A DNA stretch of 64,000 nt from the NCBI RefSeq assembly GCF_014384705.1, contig NZ_JACRSN010000013.1, forward strand, positions 1 through 64,000, written 5' to 3'. A model generated the notes under the pieces. That model was not told the origin of the DNA, made no database searches, and saw nothing but the letters and a program-made list of their open reading frames with translations. Of the stretch, positions 42,701 to 53,100 are shown piece after piece (position 1 is the stretch's first letter; the number at the start of each line of letters is the position of its first letter). This DNA is from Yeguia hominis. Lineage in GTDB: Bacteria; Bacillota; Clostridia; Oscillospirales; Acutalibacteraceae. The position numbers and the translations under genes are program-made.

Positions 42701-42896
42701 CACTGTGTGTTTTCTTCTCTGTTGACGGTTTACCAGCTGATTTGCTTTCTTCATTTTCTTTCATTTCGGAAGAAACAGCAGAAGTGGATTCTTCATTGTT
42801 GCTAGTCGAAGGGTCTTCTTTTGTCCCGCAGCCAGTGATTACACTCACCAATAGAGCAAGCATTAATGCAATTGAAATGATTTGTTTTGTTTTCAT
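42700..42896 (-). pseudogene. 5' fragment of a lipoprotein gene
   Basis: The minus strand begins with AGGAGGATTTATATG and encodes a lipoprotein signal (MKTKQIISIALMLALLVSVITGC, lipobox VITGC) and a Ser/Glu-rich linker. After KKTHSEY it runs into the transposase remnant at about 42700, so the functional domain is lost. Its function cannot be inferred. Confidence 0.75.
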
Positions 42897-43024
42897 ATAA
42901 ATCCTCCTGTGCCTAAATAATCGGCATTTATTTTGGTGATTATATTATACTGGCGACCTCGCACCATATTGGGTACATAACAAAACAGAGCCGCATTTTT
43001 TGCAGCTCTGTTCGTTATTTTTGT
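42897..43024. other. Intergenic spacer with hairpin
   Basis: AACAGAGC (42983-42990) pairs with GCTCTGTT (43004-43011), a terminator-like stem on the minus strand for the gene ending at 43025. The minus strand also has a TATAAT-like box near 42945-42950 that could be the lipoprotein promoter. Confidence 0.4.
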
Positions 43025-43364
43025 TCAGTTGAATAAATCTCCTACGCATTTTTTACAGTGGTAGTGGTCATCATATTCTACTAAATAATTCCCAATATCA
43101 AATGCCTCTATAATCTGAGATAGAACATTGTCACGATGTATACAAGGGTCAATGTAAATGATTGAGTGATTCTTTTCCTCGTCCCATAAAACCCTTCCAC
43201 GAGGGTAATCAAATGTACTCTCCGCTTTTGAAATGATCGTCATATAGCTGATCATGACCGTATGAGTTATCCAATTTTCTAACTTGTTCCCGGCCTTCTA
43301 CAAGGGGACAGGCATTATAAATTAGCTTTCCATGAATATAGAAAAATGGACCTATTTGTGTCAT
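43025..43364 (-). pseudogene. Frameshifted small conserved-looking gene
   Basis: Starting at ATG 43364 the frame reads MTQIGPFFYIHGKLIYNACP... to FKSGEYI and stops. In the next frame the sequence goes on smoothly as DYPRGRVLWDEEKNHSIIYID... and ends YHCKKCVGDLFN at 43025. One extra T near 43212 (ATTTGAT for ATTGAT) explains the break. The intact protein would have about 112 residues and a C-terminal CxxC pair. I do not recognise the family. It lies 12 bases after the ThiF-like remnant and was probably in its operon. Confidence 0.6.
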
Positions 43365-43376
43365 ACTACCCTCATC

Positions 43377-44575
43377 TTATGGATTTATTGCCAATAATCT
43401 TGCTTCAACATCATCAAACGCGATGTTACATTCTTCTGTTCCATCTGCCATCAGAAATCTAAAGCAGCAATCATCTTGATACATAACTTTTACGACAGGT
43501 TCATCTTCATTACCCAAGTAAAAATATGGTTGTTCAATATTAGTCTTTGCTCTTTGGTAGATTACTGAACCTAAAGCACCAAAAGTCTTTCCTTTTAGTT
43601 CATAATACTTACAAAGCGAAAATAGTTCTGCGTGATAGCCAGTTATTGCGGAACCAGGAATAAGATCAATTTCGTAGTTATCTTCGCTATTCTTTTTATG
43701 CGGATACTGCGTGGTTTCATTATTCCATCTTAAAAATCTGTCTTTTCCAAGAGCATTAACTTCAGTATTCTTTAAGATATCTGCGCAGTCAATAATAAGT
43801 TTTCTCCACATTGGGATTGAACTATCACGAGCTTGCGCTATAGCTAACAAGCTACTTTTTGCGTTAGATTTGTCAAACAGAGGATCATCAATGACCGCTC
43901 TAAAATAGTCTCGCAAATCACATGAAACCATTCCATAAGGATGATAAGCGTTATTGCCACTTGCCTTTTCTTTAAGAAATCTTCGCCAGCTATTATCTCG
44001 ATCAGCATTAGCGTGTTTTCAGTGATACTTCCATCTAACACTTTATGAATTGTATCAAGCAAGGCAGCCGTTGTGCGAAGTAATACTGTTGTTCCATAGG
44101 AAGCCCTTGTGCCACCGCACCCATTTCTAATTATGAGATTATCTTGAATATCATTTGTGTTAAGCAAAGCTCTATTGTTCACGAGTTGGCCTTCATTATC
44201 AGTGAATAGACATTCGTAACATCCGCGTCTCCCATAATCTACAGCAAGAATGTGGCTATACTTTCCGCCTGCTTCCAACCAAGCATACAAAACCGGAACA
44301 TTACATTTTTCATTGTGTAATGTTCTGTTAAATAAAAGTTGTTGATCGCTACTTCCGATTGTGAAAACAATTAAATCTGCTTCTTTAGCTTCCTTAGAGA
44401 GGGTGTTAGAGTCGATATTGCTACTAATCCCTTCAACATAAATTTCTGGATGCAACATGCCCAGTTGGATTTCCAGTAATTTTGATTTATTCATGCCTAT
44501 GCCAAAAGCAGCGAAAGCCCAGCGTAATATATTTTCTTCGGAAAGAATATGCACAATAGGGAAATCATCAGACGC
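43377..44575 (-). pseudogene. Decayed ThiF/E1-like adenylyltransferase gene
   Basis: The first part (to about 43980) looks like the middle and end of an E1/ThiF ubiquitin-activating-type domain: ILSEENILRWAFAAFGIGMNKSKLL, EADLIVFTIGSSDQQLLFNRTL, then zinc-type cysteines in GCYECLF and NGCGG. The N-terminal ATP loop (GxGxxG) is missing because the gene is joined to a mobile-element leader at about 44565. A one-base loss in an A run near 43975 shifts the frame; the other frame continues ASGNNAYHPYGMVSCDLRDYF... and ends at 43377. The last 170 residues are unrecognised and could be a separate gene starting at ATG 43931. Related E1 proteins occur in ubiquitin-like anti-phage systems. Confidence 0.55.
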
Positions 44576-44593
44576 CCGATAGCGAATCGGGTC

Positions 44594-44648
44594 CATGGGA
44601 ATCTCACCCCTGCCGGGTTCTCCGCCAGCTCCGTAGAGAAGTATCATT
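44594..44648 (-). repeat. Element leader repeat, copy B
   Basis: These 55 bp match 56670-56724 (plus strand) at 51 positions. Both start AATGATACTTCTCTACGG and can encode MILLYGAGGxPGRGEIPM. Three of the four differences are silent third-position changes. Here the leader runs directly into the ThiF-like remnant. Confidence 0.85.
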
Positions 44649-45120
44649 AGCCCTGTAGCGTTTCATTGCCATATCCGTAGCTGTCGGATATTTCAGAATG
44701 GTTCGGAAACGCTCGCCACCTTGCTTCCCGTTATAACCTGGAGTGGCAGGAGGGTCTTGGCGCACCTTCATTCGGCTGGAGTTCTTGCTCCCGCACAGGA
44801 ACGTATCTGATGAATGTGTATTTAGTTGTCAAAGTGCATCGAGGTTTTTTGTCCCTCAAAGAGTAGCCAGCGAGAAAGGCCAAAATGTGCGGGTAAATCG
44901 AAAAAAGTTGAAAAAATTTTTTCATAGACACCTCCGGTAAATAAAAAAAGCACCACATCAGAACGATGAGGTGCAATAAAAAAAGATAACGGGTATCTGA
45001 TCAAGAAATGAACAGATACCCGTTTATAGGACTTATTTCAGGCGAAAAAGCCTGATTTTTGAAGCCGTGTTTTCATCAGTTTTCGATGCCGAAAACCCTT
45101 GATATTACTGGCTTTTTTGC
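44649..45120. other. Leader remnant and terminators between the ThiF-like remnant and ppdK
   Basis: On the minus strand, the region upstream of copy B contains TTTGACAACTAAATA (about 44820-44834), like TTTGACAACTGAATA upstream of copy A (56517-56531), so more than the 55 bp is shared in layout. Hairpins: 44950-44974 (GCACCACATC with GATGAGGTGC) and a strong one at 44988-45024 (AACGGGTATCTG with CAGATACCCGTT). CAGGC-GAAAAA-GCCTG then ATTTTT lies at about 45041-45060. No gene is supported. Confidence 0.5.
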
Positions 45121-47751
45121 TTAATTCCGCGAGTCTTTAATTGCAGCCTGTGCAGCAGCCAAACGCGCGATCGGCACACGGAACGGCGAGCAGGAAACAT
45201 AATCGAGACCTGCATTGTGGCAGAACTCAACAGAAGAGGGATCGCCGCCGTGTTCGCCGCAGATTCCGAGATGGATGTCCGGACGGGTCTCGCGGCCAAG
45301 CTTTGCAGCCAGTTTCACCAGACGGCCAACACCCTTCTGATCCAAATGCTCAAACGGATCGGATTCAAAAATCTTCTTCTCGTAATATGCATCCAGGAAC
45401 TTTCCGGCGTCGTCACGGCTGAAGCCGAATGTCATCTGCGTCAAATCGTTGGTACCAAAGCTGAAGAATTCCGCTTCTTTCGCAACTTCATCCGCCATGA
45501 GCGCTGCACGCGGGATTTCAATCATCGTACCGACTTCATATTTCATCGTCACACCGGCATCCGCGATCAATTTGTCCGCCGTGGTGGTTACGATCTTCTT
45601 GACATACTGCAGTTCCTTGACCTCGCCAACCAGCGGAATCATGATCTCCGGCCGAATCTGGATATTCTTTTCTTGCATCACATGGATTGCAGCTGTGATC
45701 ACCGCAGTTGTCTGCATTTCCGCAATTTCCGGATAGGAAACCGCCAGACGGCATCCGCGATGTCCAAGCATCGGGTTAAACTCATGCAGGTTGGAGATGA
45801 CCTCTTTGAGCTCTGCAACCGAAATGTCGAGTTCGCCCGCAATTTCTTTGATATCTTCTTCCTTCGTCGGAAGGAACTCATGCAGCGGAGGATCGAGGAA
45901 ACGGATGACAACCGGGTGTTCTTCCATCACACGGAAGAGCGCCTCAAAGTCTCCCTGCTGATACGGCAGAAGTTTTGCGAGCGCCTTTTTACGGGTCTCA
46001 AGATCCTTCGCCACGATCATTTCACGCACAGCCTTAATCCGGTCGCCTTCAAAGAACATGTGCTCTGTACGGCAAAGGCCGATTCCCTCTGCGCCGAATT
46101 TTTTCGCCTGCGCAGCATCACGCGGCGTATCGGCATTCGTGTATACGTCCAAACGGCGGGCATCATCCGCCCACTTCATGAAGCGTTCAAAGTCACCGGA
46201 GATGGAAGCTTCCACCGTCGGAATCGCCTCTCCGTAAATATTCCCTGTCGAACCATCGATGGAAATGTAATCTCCCTCATGAATGGTCCGTCCGGCCAGT
46301 GTAAACAGTTTTGCATCGTAATCGACATTGATCTCGCCGCATCCGGAAACACAGCAGGTTCCCATGCCGCGCGCAACAACCGCCGCGTGCGAAGTCATAC
46401 CGCCGCGTACGGTCAGAATGCCTTCTGCTGCCGCCATGCCTTCGATGTCTTCCGGAGAGGTTTCCAGACGCACCAGGACAACCTTTTCTCCGTTTGCGGC
46501 CCATGCTTTTGCATCTTCAGCCGTAAAGACCACTTTTCCGCAGGCAGCGCCAGGAGAAGCCGCAAGGCCCTTTCCAATTGCCTGTGCTTTTTTGAGTGCA
46601 GCAGCATCGAACTGCGGGTGCAGCAATGCATCGAGCTGTTTCGGATCGACGCGGAGAACTGCCTCTTCTTCCGAGATCATGCCCTCATCCACAAGGTCTA
46701 CCGCAATTTTCAAAGCAGCAGCAGCGGTGCGCTTGCCGTTTCTGGTCTGAAGCATATAGAGTTTGCCATTTTCAATGGTGAACTCCATGTCCTGCATATC
46801 CTGATAATGCTGTTCCAGCGTATTTGCAATGGAAGCAAACTGCTTGTAAACTTCCGGCATCTGCTTTTCCAGGTCTGCGATTGGCTGCGGCGTACGGATA
46901 CCCGCAACAACATCTTCGCCCTGCGCGTTGATGAGATACTCGCCGAACAGTTTCTTTTCGCCGGTTGCCGGATTCCGCGTAAAGGCAACGCCGGTTCCGG
47001 AGGTGTTGCCGGAGTTTCCGAACACCATCGACTGTACGTTTACCGCGGTGCCCCAATCGTAGGGAATTTCATTCATCCGGCGATACACATTTGCACGCGG
47101 GTTATCCCAGGAACGGAACACGGCCTTGACCGCTTCCATCAGCTGTACCTTCGGATCGGTTGGGAAATCTTCCCCTTTCTGCTGCTTGTAAAGCGTTTTA
47201 AAGCGGCAGACCAGATCCATCATATCGTCAGCGTCCAGTTCGGTATCGAGCTTAACGCCCTTTTCTGCTTTTTTGGCATCGATAATTTTTTCGAATTCGC
47301 TCTTCGGCTGTTCCATAACGACATCGGAGAACATCTGGATAAACCGGCGATAGGAGTCATAGGCAAAGCGCGGATTGTTCGTGAACGCCGCCAGTCCCTT
47401 GACAACGGTATCGTTCAGACCCAGGTTCAAAATCGTATCCATCATGCCCGGCATGGAAGCGCGCGCACCGGAACGGACCGAAACGAGGAGCGGATTTTCC
47501 GGATCCCCAAACTTTTTGCCGCAGATTTCTTCCATCTTTGCCAGATGGTCATAAATCTGCGCCTGGATGTCCGCATTGATCTGACGGCCATCCGTGTAAT
47601 ACTGCGTGCAGGCTTCCGTAGAAATGGTGAAGCCCTGCGGAACCGGCATTCCCAGTCCGGTCATTTCAGCAAGGTTCGCGCCCTTGCCGCCCAGCAGTTC
47701 CCGCATTTTTCCGTTACCTTCTGAAAAAAGGTATACGTACTTGTGACTCAT
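45121..47751 (-). CDS. ppdK: Pyruvate, phosphate dikinase
   Basis: An 876-residue enzyme interconverting pyruvate, ATP and phosphate with PEP, AMP and PPi. The N-terminal ATP-grasp domain (LLGGKGANLAEMTGLGMPVPQGFTI), the phospho-histidine in RGGMTSHAAVVARGMG and the C-terminal PEP/pyruvate barrel (LGICGEHGGDPSSVEF with the catalytic Cys) are all present. Start ATG 47751 follows AGGAGG with nine bases; an ATG two codons upstream is also possible. In anaerobic Clostridia it often serves glycolysis. Codon use suggests high expression. Confidence 0.95.
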   Translation of the reverse strand: MSHKYVYLFSEGNGKMRELLGGKGANLAEMTGLGMPVPQGFTISTEACTQYYTDGRQINADIQAQIYDHLAKMEEICGKKFGDPENPLLVSVRSGARASMPGMMDTILNLGLNDTVVKGLAAFTNNPRFAYDSYRRFIQMFSDVVMEQPKSEFEKIIDAKKAEKGVKLDTELDADDMMDLVCRFKTLYKQQKGEDFPTDPKVQLMEAVKAVFRSWDNPRANVYRRMNEIPYDWGTAVNVQSMVFGNSGNTSGTGVAFTRNPATGEKKLFGEYLINAQGEDVVAGIRTPQPIADLEKQMPEVYKQFASIANTLEQHYQDMQDMEFTIENGKLYMLQTRNGKRTAAAALKIAVDLVDEGMISEEEAVLRVDPKQLDALLHPQFDAAALKKAQAIGKGLAASPGAACGKVVFTAEDAKAWAANGEKVVLVRLETSPEDIEGMAAAEGILTVRGGMTSHAAVVARGMGTCCVSGCGEINVDYDAKLFTLAGRTIHEGDYISIDGSTGNIYGEAIPTVEASISGDFERFMKWADDARRLDVYTNADTPRDAAQAKKFGAEGIGLCRTEHMFFEGDRIKAVREMIVAKDLETRKKALAKLLPYQQGDFEALFRVMEEHPVVIRFLDPPLHEFLPTKEEDIKEIAGELDISVAELKEVISNLHEFNPMLGHRGCRLAVSYPEIAEMQTTAVITAAIHVMQEKNIQIRPEIMIPLVGEVKELQYVKKIVTTTADKLIADAGVTMKYEVGTMIEIPRAALMADEVAKEAEFFSFGTNDLTQMTFGFSRDDAGKFLDAYYEKKIFESDPFEHLDQKGVGRLVKLAAKLGRETRPDIHLGICGEHGGDPSSVEFCHNAGLDYVSCSPFRVPIARLAAAQAAIKDSRN

Positions 47752-47812
47752 TAGCATTGACCTCCTAAAAATTTACTTTCCCCATATTTTTTCCTTCTGA
47801 TTGGAACAATTT

Positions 47813-47818
47813 ATTATA
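47813..47818 (-). promoter_or_regulatory. Extended -10 promoter of ppdK
   Basis: On the minus strand TGC-TATAAT forms an extended -10 about 60 bp before the start codon. The -35 (TGGAAA) is poor. Confidence 0.55.
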
Positions 47819-48181
47819 GCAAAAATAACGGGAAATTTCCATCCTTTTTCATTGTGCAAATCGTTGGATGTTTGTGGAGATTTTAAAATAAAATAACCAT
47901 GTTTTACAAAAGTGAAATTTATAAAAAAATATCGTCTGTTTCCGCTTGAAAAAATATATTTATGTGCGATAATATAAATAAGTATTGTCCTTCTGACCTT
48001 TTCCCATATTTTCAAGTTATAACTGGTCATTTTTTCGAAGTGCTTGTCTCTTTTGTGTCCGCACAAAGGAACCTTTTTCTGGCTTCGAATTTTTTCGTTC
48101 CGGTTTTGAGCGGCAAGTTCAAACCGGTTTGATAAACACACCTCAATACTGAAAACCACCGCTTATTCGGGAGGATCTATC
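47819..48181. other. AT-rich intergenic region between ppdK and the prs leader genes
   Basis: No gene is supported. A possible plus-strand promoter is TTGAAA (47946) with GATAAT 16 bp further on. CCGGTTTTGA (about 48101-48110) can pair with TTCAAACCGG (48118-48127). The plus-strand transcript would lead to the small frame at 48182 and prs. Confidence 0.4.
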
Positions 48182-48409
48182 ATGCCGGATTTTTTTCCAT
48201 GGATTCCGTCTGTTTTGTACAGACACCCTGTGGAGCAAAAAACCGAACAAAGTGTTCTGCAGCATACCGCTTCTGAATATGTCATGCAGATGTTGGACAC
48301 AGGCTGTTTTTCTGTCTGTGCAGACACTTCTTCTATCAAGAAGATGCATTCTACAAAATGTTCTGGGTGTATGGTATCTTCTTCTGTTTCTGTGCTCGAC
48401 CAACAATAG
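48182..48409 (+). CDS. Possible small cysteine-containing protein upstream of prs
   Basis: A 75-residue frame with an excellent ribosome binding site (GGGAGGATCTATC then ATG). The sequence, MPDFFPWIPSVLYRHPVEQ... with GCFSVCADTS and HSTKCSGCM, has four Cys but no recognised family, signal or membrane segment. It may be a real small gene, or a translated leader controlling prs, which starts 57 bp downstream. Confidence 0.45.
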   Translation: MPDFFPWIPSVLYRHPVEQKTEQSVLQHTASEYVMQMLDTGCFSVCADTSSIKKMHSTKCSGCMVSSSVSVLDQQ

Positions 48410-48466
48410 CTATATTTTGCCGCCAAGCGTTCGCCTGGCGGTAAATTATTATAGGGGGAATCGAAT

Positions 48467-49426
48467 ATGAATTTTCACGGAAAAAACATCAAGATTTTCG
48501 CCGCAAACGCCTGCCCGCAGGTTGCACGGCAAATTTCGGAATGCCTGGGACTTCCGATGGGTAAAAGCGAAGTTACCACCTTTAGCGACGGTGAAGTCTC
48601 CATCTCGCTGCTCGAATCCGTTCGTGGTTCGGAGTGCTTTATTGTCCAGTCCACATGCGGCCCGGTCAATAACAACATTATGGAACTGCTGATTATGATC
48701 GACGCGATGAAACGTGCTTCCGCTGCACGGATCACCGCCGTTATTCCGTATTTTGGCTATGCGCGTCAGGATCGCAAGGCCAAAGCCCGTGATCCGATCT
48801 CTGCAAAACTCGTTGCGGATCTGATTACCGCTGCCGGCGCAGACCGCGTTCTGACGATGGATCTCCATGCAGCGCAAATTCAGGGCTTTTTCAACATTCC
48901 GCTGGATCATCTGCTTGGTTCCCCGCTTCTGATTTCCTATCTGAAAAAACGGATTGGCGCCAACATCAAGGATTATGTCGTCGTCTCCCCGGATCTTGGG
49001 TCCGTCACAAGAGCACGGAATTTTACCGCGCGTCTGGGCTGCCCGCTTGCAATTATTGACAAGCGCCGTCAGCGCGCCAACGTCTCTGAAGTCATGAACA
49101 TTATCGGTGACGTCAGCGGTAAAAAGATTATCTTGGTTGACGATATGATTGATACTGCCGGTACGCTGTGCAATGCTGCTGTTGCGCTTCGGGAAAAAGG
49201 CGGCGCCGCTGAAATCATGGCCTGCGCGACCCATGCGGTTCTTTCCGGCCCGGCAGTAGAACGCATTAAGAACAGTCCCATCGATGAGCTCGTTCTCCTT
49301 GACACCATCCCGATGCCGGAAGAAAAAATGCTGCCGAACTTTACAATCCTTCCCACTGCGCCGCTCTTTGCCGAGGCCATTGAACGGATTTATGAGGACA
49401 AGCCTGTTTCCCCCATGTTTGTCTAA
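48467..49426 (+). CDS. prs: Ribose-phosphate pyrophosphokinase
   Basis: A 319-residue enzyme making PRPP from ribose 5-phosphate and ATP. It has FSDGEVSISLLESVRG, the RQDRKAKARDPISAKLVADLI flexible region and the PRPP-binding loop ILVDDMIDTAGTL. RBS AGGGGGAATCGAAT. Followed by pth and mfd on the same strand, a common order in Clostridia. Confidence 0.95.
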   Translation: MNFHGKNIKIFAANACPQVARQISECLGLPMGKSEVTTFSDGEVSISLLESVRGSECFIVQSTCGPVNNNIMELLIMIDAMKRASAARITAVIPYFGYARQDRKAKARDPISAKLVADLITAAGADRVLTMDLHAAQIQGFFNIPLDHLLGSPLLISYLKKRIGANIKDYVVVSPDLGSVTRARNFTARLGCPLAIIDKRRQRANVSEVMNIIGDVSGKKIILVDDMIDTAGTLCNAAVALREKGGAAEIMACATHAVLSGPAVERIKNSPIDELVLLDTIPMPEEKMLPNFTILPTAPLFAEAIERIYEDKPVSPMFV

Positions 49427-49503
49427 TGTTCTCCAGCAAATTCTCCATTTTTTGCACAGACACTTTGCTATACTGATTGATAACGCATCTGAGGTTTGCA
49501 CGC

Positions 49504-50109
49504 ATGTTGAGTCATCTGTTTTCAAAACCTGCTCCCGGCCCTGTCGAATTTTTGATCGTGGGGCTCGGGAATCCAGGCAAACAATATGAGGGAACCCGCC
49601 ACAATGCGGGTTTTCTCGTTCTTGATACCCTTGCAGAAAGCATGGGGGTCAAAATGAATCGAATTAAATTCAAAGGACTTTGCGGCGAAGGCATGCTTTC
49701 CGAGAAAAAGGTCCTGCTGTTAAAGCCCTCGACCTTTATGAATCTGAGCGGCCAATCGGTACGAGAGGCCATGGCATTCTATAAGCTGCCGCCTGAACGG
49801 GTTTTAATTGTTTTCGATGATATTTCCCTGCCGCCCGGCAAACTTCGGATTCGAAGAATGGGCAGTGACGGCGGGCATAACGGAATGAAAAACATCCTTT
49901 ATCTCTCCGGAAAAGACACGTTCCCGCGGATTAAAGTCGGCGTCGGTGCAAAACCTTCGCCGGATTGGGATCTTGCCGATTGGGTGATGTCCCGTTTTAC
50001 GGACAAAGAGGCCGCCTCTCTTAGAGAAGCAGCGGATCATGCGGCAAAAGCCTGTGCCCTGATCGTCGACGGCAAAATTGACCAGGCAATGAATCAATTT
50101 AACGCATAA
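49504..50109 (+). CDS. pth: Peptidyl-tRNA hydrolase
   Basis: A 201-residue enzyme that frees tRNA from stalled peptidyl-tRNA. LIVGLGNPGKQYEGTRHNAGF with the catalytic His, LLKPSTFMNLSGQSV and FDDISLPPGKLRIRRMGSDGGHNGMKNI are diagnostic. I start at ATG 49504 (GAGG nine bases upstream); the frame opens nine codons earlier with a TTG lacking a site. The first 18 residues are a little longer than usual. Confidence 0.94.
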   Translation: MLSHLFSKPAPGPVEFLIVGLGNPGKQYEGTRHNAGFLVLDTLAESMGVKMNRIKFKGLCGEGMLSEKKVLLLKPSTFMNLSGQSVREAMAFYKLPPERVLIVFDDISLPPGKLRIRRMGSDGGHNGMKNILYLSGKDTFPRIKVGVGAKPSPDWDLADWVMSRFTDKEAASLREAADHAAKACALIVDGKIDQAMNQFNA

Positions 50110-50125
50110 AAATTAGGAGAAGCTC

Positions 50126-53100
50126 GTGGAATTCTTAACCTCTGCAATTTCCGGGCTTCCGGAATTTCGGCAGCTAAAAACAGCGGTCGATACCCGTGCG
50201 CTTCCCGCTGTCGTAACCGGATTGTCCGGCATTCACAAAGCAAATGTCATTTATTCGCTCTGCGCCCTTTCGCGGCGCAGGGCTTTTGTTGTTGCGTCCG
50301 ATGAAGCGGAAGCACAGCGCCTTCAGCGGGATTTGGAATCCATGGGGATGCATCCGCTTCTGTACCCCACGCGGGATTTTACCTTCCGGGATACTGCTGC
50401 CACCTCCCATGAATATGAGCACAGCCGTCTGCATGTTCTTTCCGGACTGCTTTCCGGAGATTGCGACTGCGTAATCGCCTGCATCGACGCAGCCCTGCAA
50501 TATACCATGCCGGAGACGATCCTGCGAAAACGAACCGTCTCTCTCTCCACAGCCCAGGAGATTTCTCCGGAAGCGCTCACCGCACTGCTGCTCTCCTGCG
50601 GGTATGAGCGCGCCGAGCAGGTCGAAGGCCCCGGACAGTTTGCGCAGCGCGGCGGTATTTTTGATTTCTTCCCGCCGAACAGCACCGCTCCGGTGCGGAT
50701 TGAGTTTTGGGGAGACGAAATCGATACCATCACCTACTTCGATCCGGAAAGCCAGCGCCGTACCGATCAGACAGACTCTATCACCATAACCCCCGCTGTA
50801 GAAACACCGGTTGCGAATCCAACGCTGCTGGCCAAACAGATCCGGGAACACGCTTCCGGGCTGCGCGGCAAAACAGCGCCGGCGGCAAAGGCCATTCTTC
50901 TGCAGGAGGCAGAATCCTTGGAAGCCGGCGTTCATTTAAGCAACGCTGATAAATTCATTTCGTTCCTCTATCCACAGCCTGCCACTCTCTTTGACTATTG
51001 CGACGGACAATTTCTTTTGTTTGTTTCCGATCCCATGAATGTCAAAGAGCGCATCCGCACGACCACCTGGCAATGGGGAGAAGATCTTCGGGATCTTCTG
51101 GCGGAAGGCATTCTTTGCCGCGGCCTCGATTCCTTTGCCCAGGACGCGGCATATGCTGCGGACCGTTTCGCCGCATATGGTGCGATTTATCTCGATTCGT
51201 TTGCACACGGCAATTATGACGCGCCTTTGCGAACCGCCATTCACCTGTCCGTCCGGCAGCTCTCTGCCTGGGGCGGAAGCATCGGGCTGCTTACAGAAGA
51301 CCTGCGCGCCATGCTCTATAATCGATGGGCATGCGCCGTATTGGCCGGAAACGAGCGCTCTGCACGAACCACGGCGCTCGACTTACAAAAAGAGGGCATC
51401 GACGCAGAATTTGTTGCGGATCCCAAGTCGATTCGACCGGGAAGCGTTGTCGTAACGACCGGAACGCTCTCTGCCGGGCTGGAATATCCCAGCGCCGGAT
51501 TTGGAATGATTACACATGGACAACTTTCCATTCCAAAGGCACATCGGCGGCGCCGCAACAAAAACAGCAAAGAGATTTACAGCCTTGCAGAACTTACGCC
51601 GGGCGACTACGTCGTTCACGCTTCGCACGGAATCGGAATCTTTGACGGGATCCGGAAAATTGACATGCAAGGCATTACAAAAGACTATATTAAAATCCGG
51701 TATGCTAAGGCCGATACGCTCTATGTTCCGGTCACGCAGCTGGATTTGGTCTCCAAATATATTGGGCCGCGGGAAGATTCTGCCGTAAAGCTCCATCGGC
51801 TCGGCGGAACAGAATGGCAAAAAGCCAAAAGCCGTGTTCGAAAAGCGGTGCAGGATATGGCCAAAGATCTGATTGCACTCTACGCTGCACGGATGCAGAC
51901 TTCCGGCCACGCCTTTTCTGCAGATACGGAGTGGCAGCATGATTTTGAGGCGCACTTTGAATATGAGGAAACCGAAGATCAGCTGCGCTGCATCGACGAA
52001 ATCAAATCGGATATGGAACGCAGTGTTCCGATGGATCGCCTGCTTTGCGGGGACGTGGGCTTTGGCAAAACCGAGGTAGCATTGCGGGCAGCGTTTAAAT
52101 GCATTACAGACAGCAAGCAATGTGCGCTTTTGGTGCCGACAACCATTCTTGCCTGGCAGCACTATCAAACCGTCCTGGGGCGTATGGAGGGCTTTCCTGT
52201 GAAGGTTGAGCTGCTCTCTCGTTTCCGCACACCAAAACAGCAAACCGAGATTCTGCATAAGCTTGCCCGCGGAGAAATTGACATGGTGATTGGAACTCAC
52301 CGTCTGGTTTCCAAGGACGTTCAGTTCCGCGATCTCGGCCTTGTCATTATTGACGAAGAGCAGCGTTTTGGCGTTGCACAAAAAGAGCATCTCAAAACCA
52401 TCTGCAAGAACGTCGACGTTCTGACGCTTTCCGCTACCCCAATTCCGCGAACCCTCAGCATGGCGCTTTCCGGAATCCGGGACATGTCCGTTATTGAGGA
52501 GGCCCCGCATGATCGGCATCCGGTACAGAGCTATGTTCTCGAATACGACATTGGGATTTTGACAGACGCCATTCGTCGGGAGTTGCGCCGCGGCGGCCAG
52601 GTGTACTATCTGCACAATGATATTGGTTCCCTGGAACGAACCGCTGCCCGGATCCAGTCCCGTATTCCGGAAGCACGAATCGGTATTGCACACGGCAGAA
52701 TGGGCGAAGGCGAGCTCTCCGAAATTTGGAAAAAACTAATTGAACAGGAATTGGACATTTTGGTCTGCACCACGATCATCGAGACCGGCGTCGATGTTCC
52801 GAATGTCAACACGCTGATCATCGACAACGCGGATCGAATGGGTCTTTCTCAGCTTCATCAGCTTCGCGGCCGGGTCGGCCGGTCCTCCCGAAGAGCCTAT
52901 GCTTACTTCACCTTTACCCCGGATAAAGTTTTAAGTGAAATCGCACAGAAACGCCTTTCCGCAATCCGCGAATTCACAGAATTCGGCTCCGGTTTTAAAA
53001 TTGCAATGCGCGATTTGGAAATTCGCGGCGCCGGGAATATCCTCGGCGGAGAACAGCACGGGCAAATGGAATCCGTCGGATATGATATGTATCTCAAGCT

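Noticed and set aside
45217..47724. An 835-codon open frame antisense to ppdK
   Set aside because: It is a codon-bias shadow of a highly expressed gene: no ribosome binding site, no family motifs, His/Arg/Phe-rich composition.
51383..52693. A 436-codon antisense frame inside mfd
   Set aside because: No motifs and no start context; mfd is complete on the other strand.
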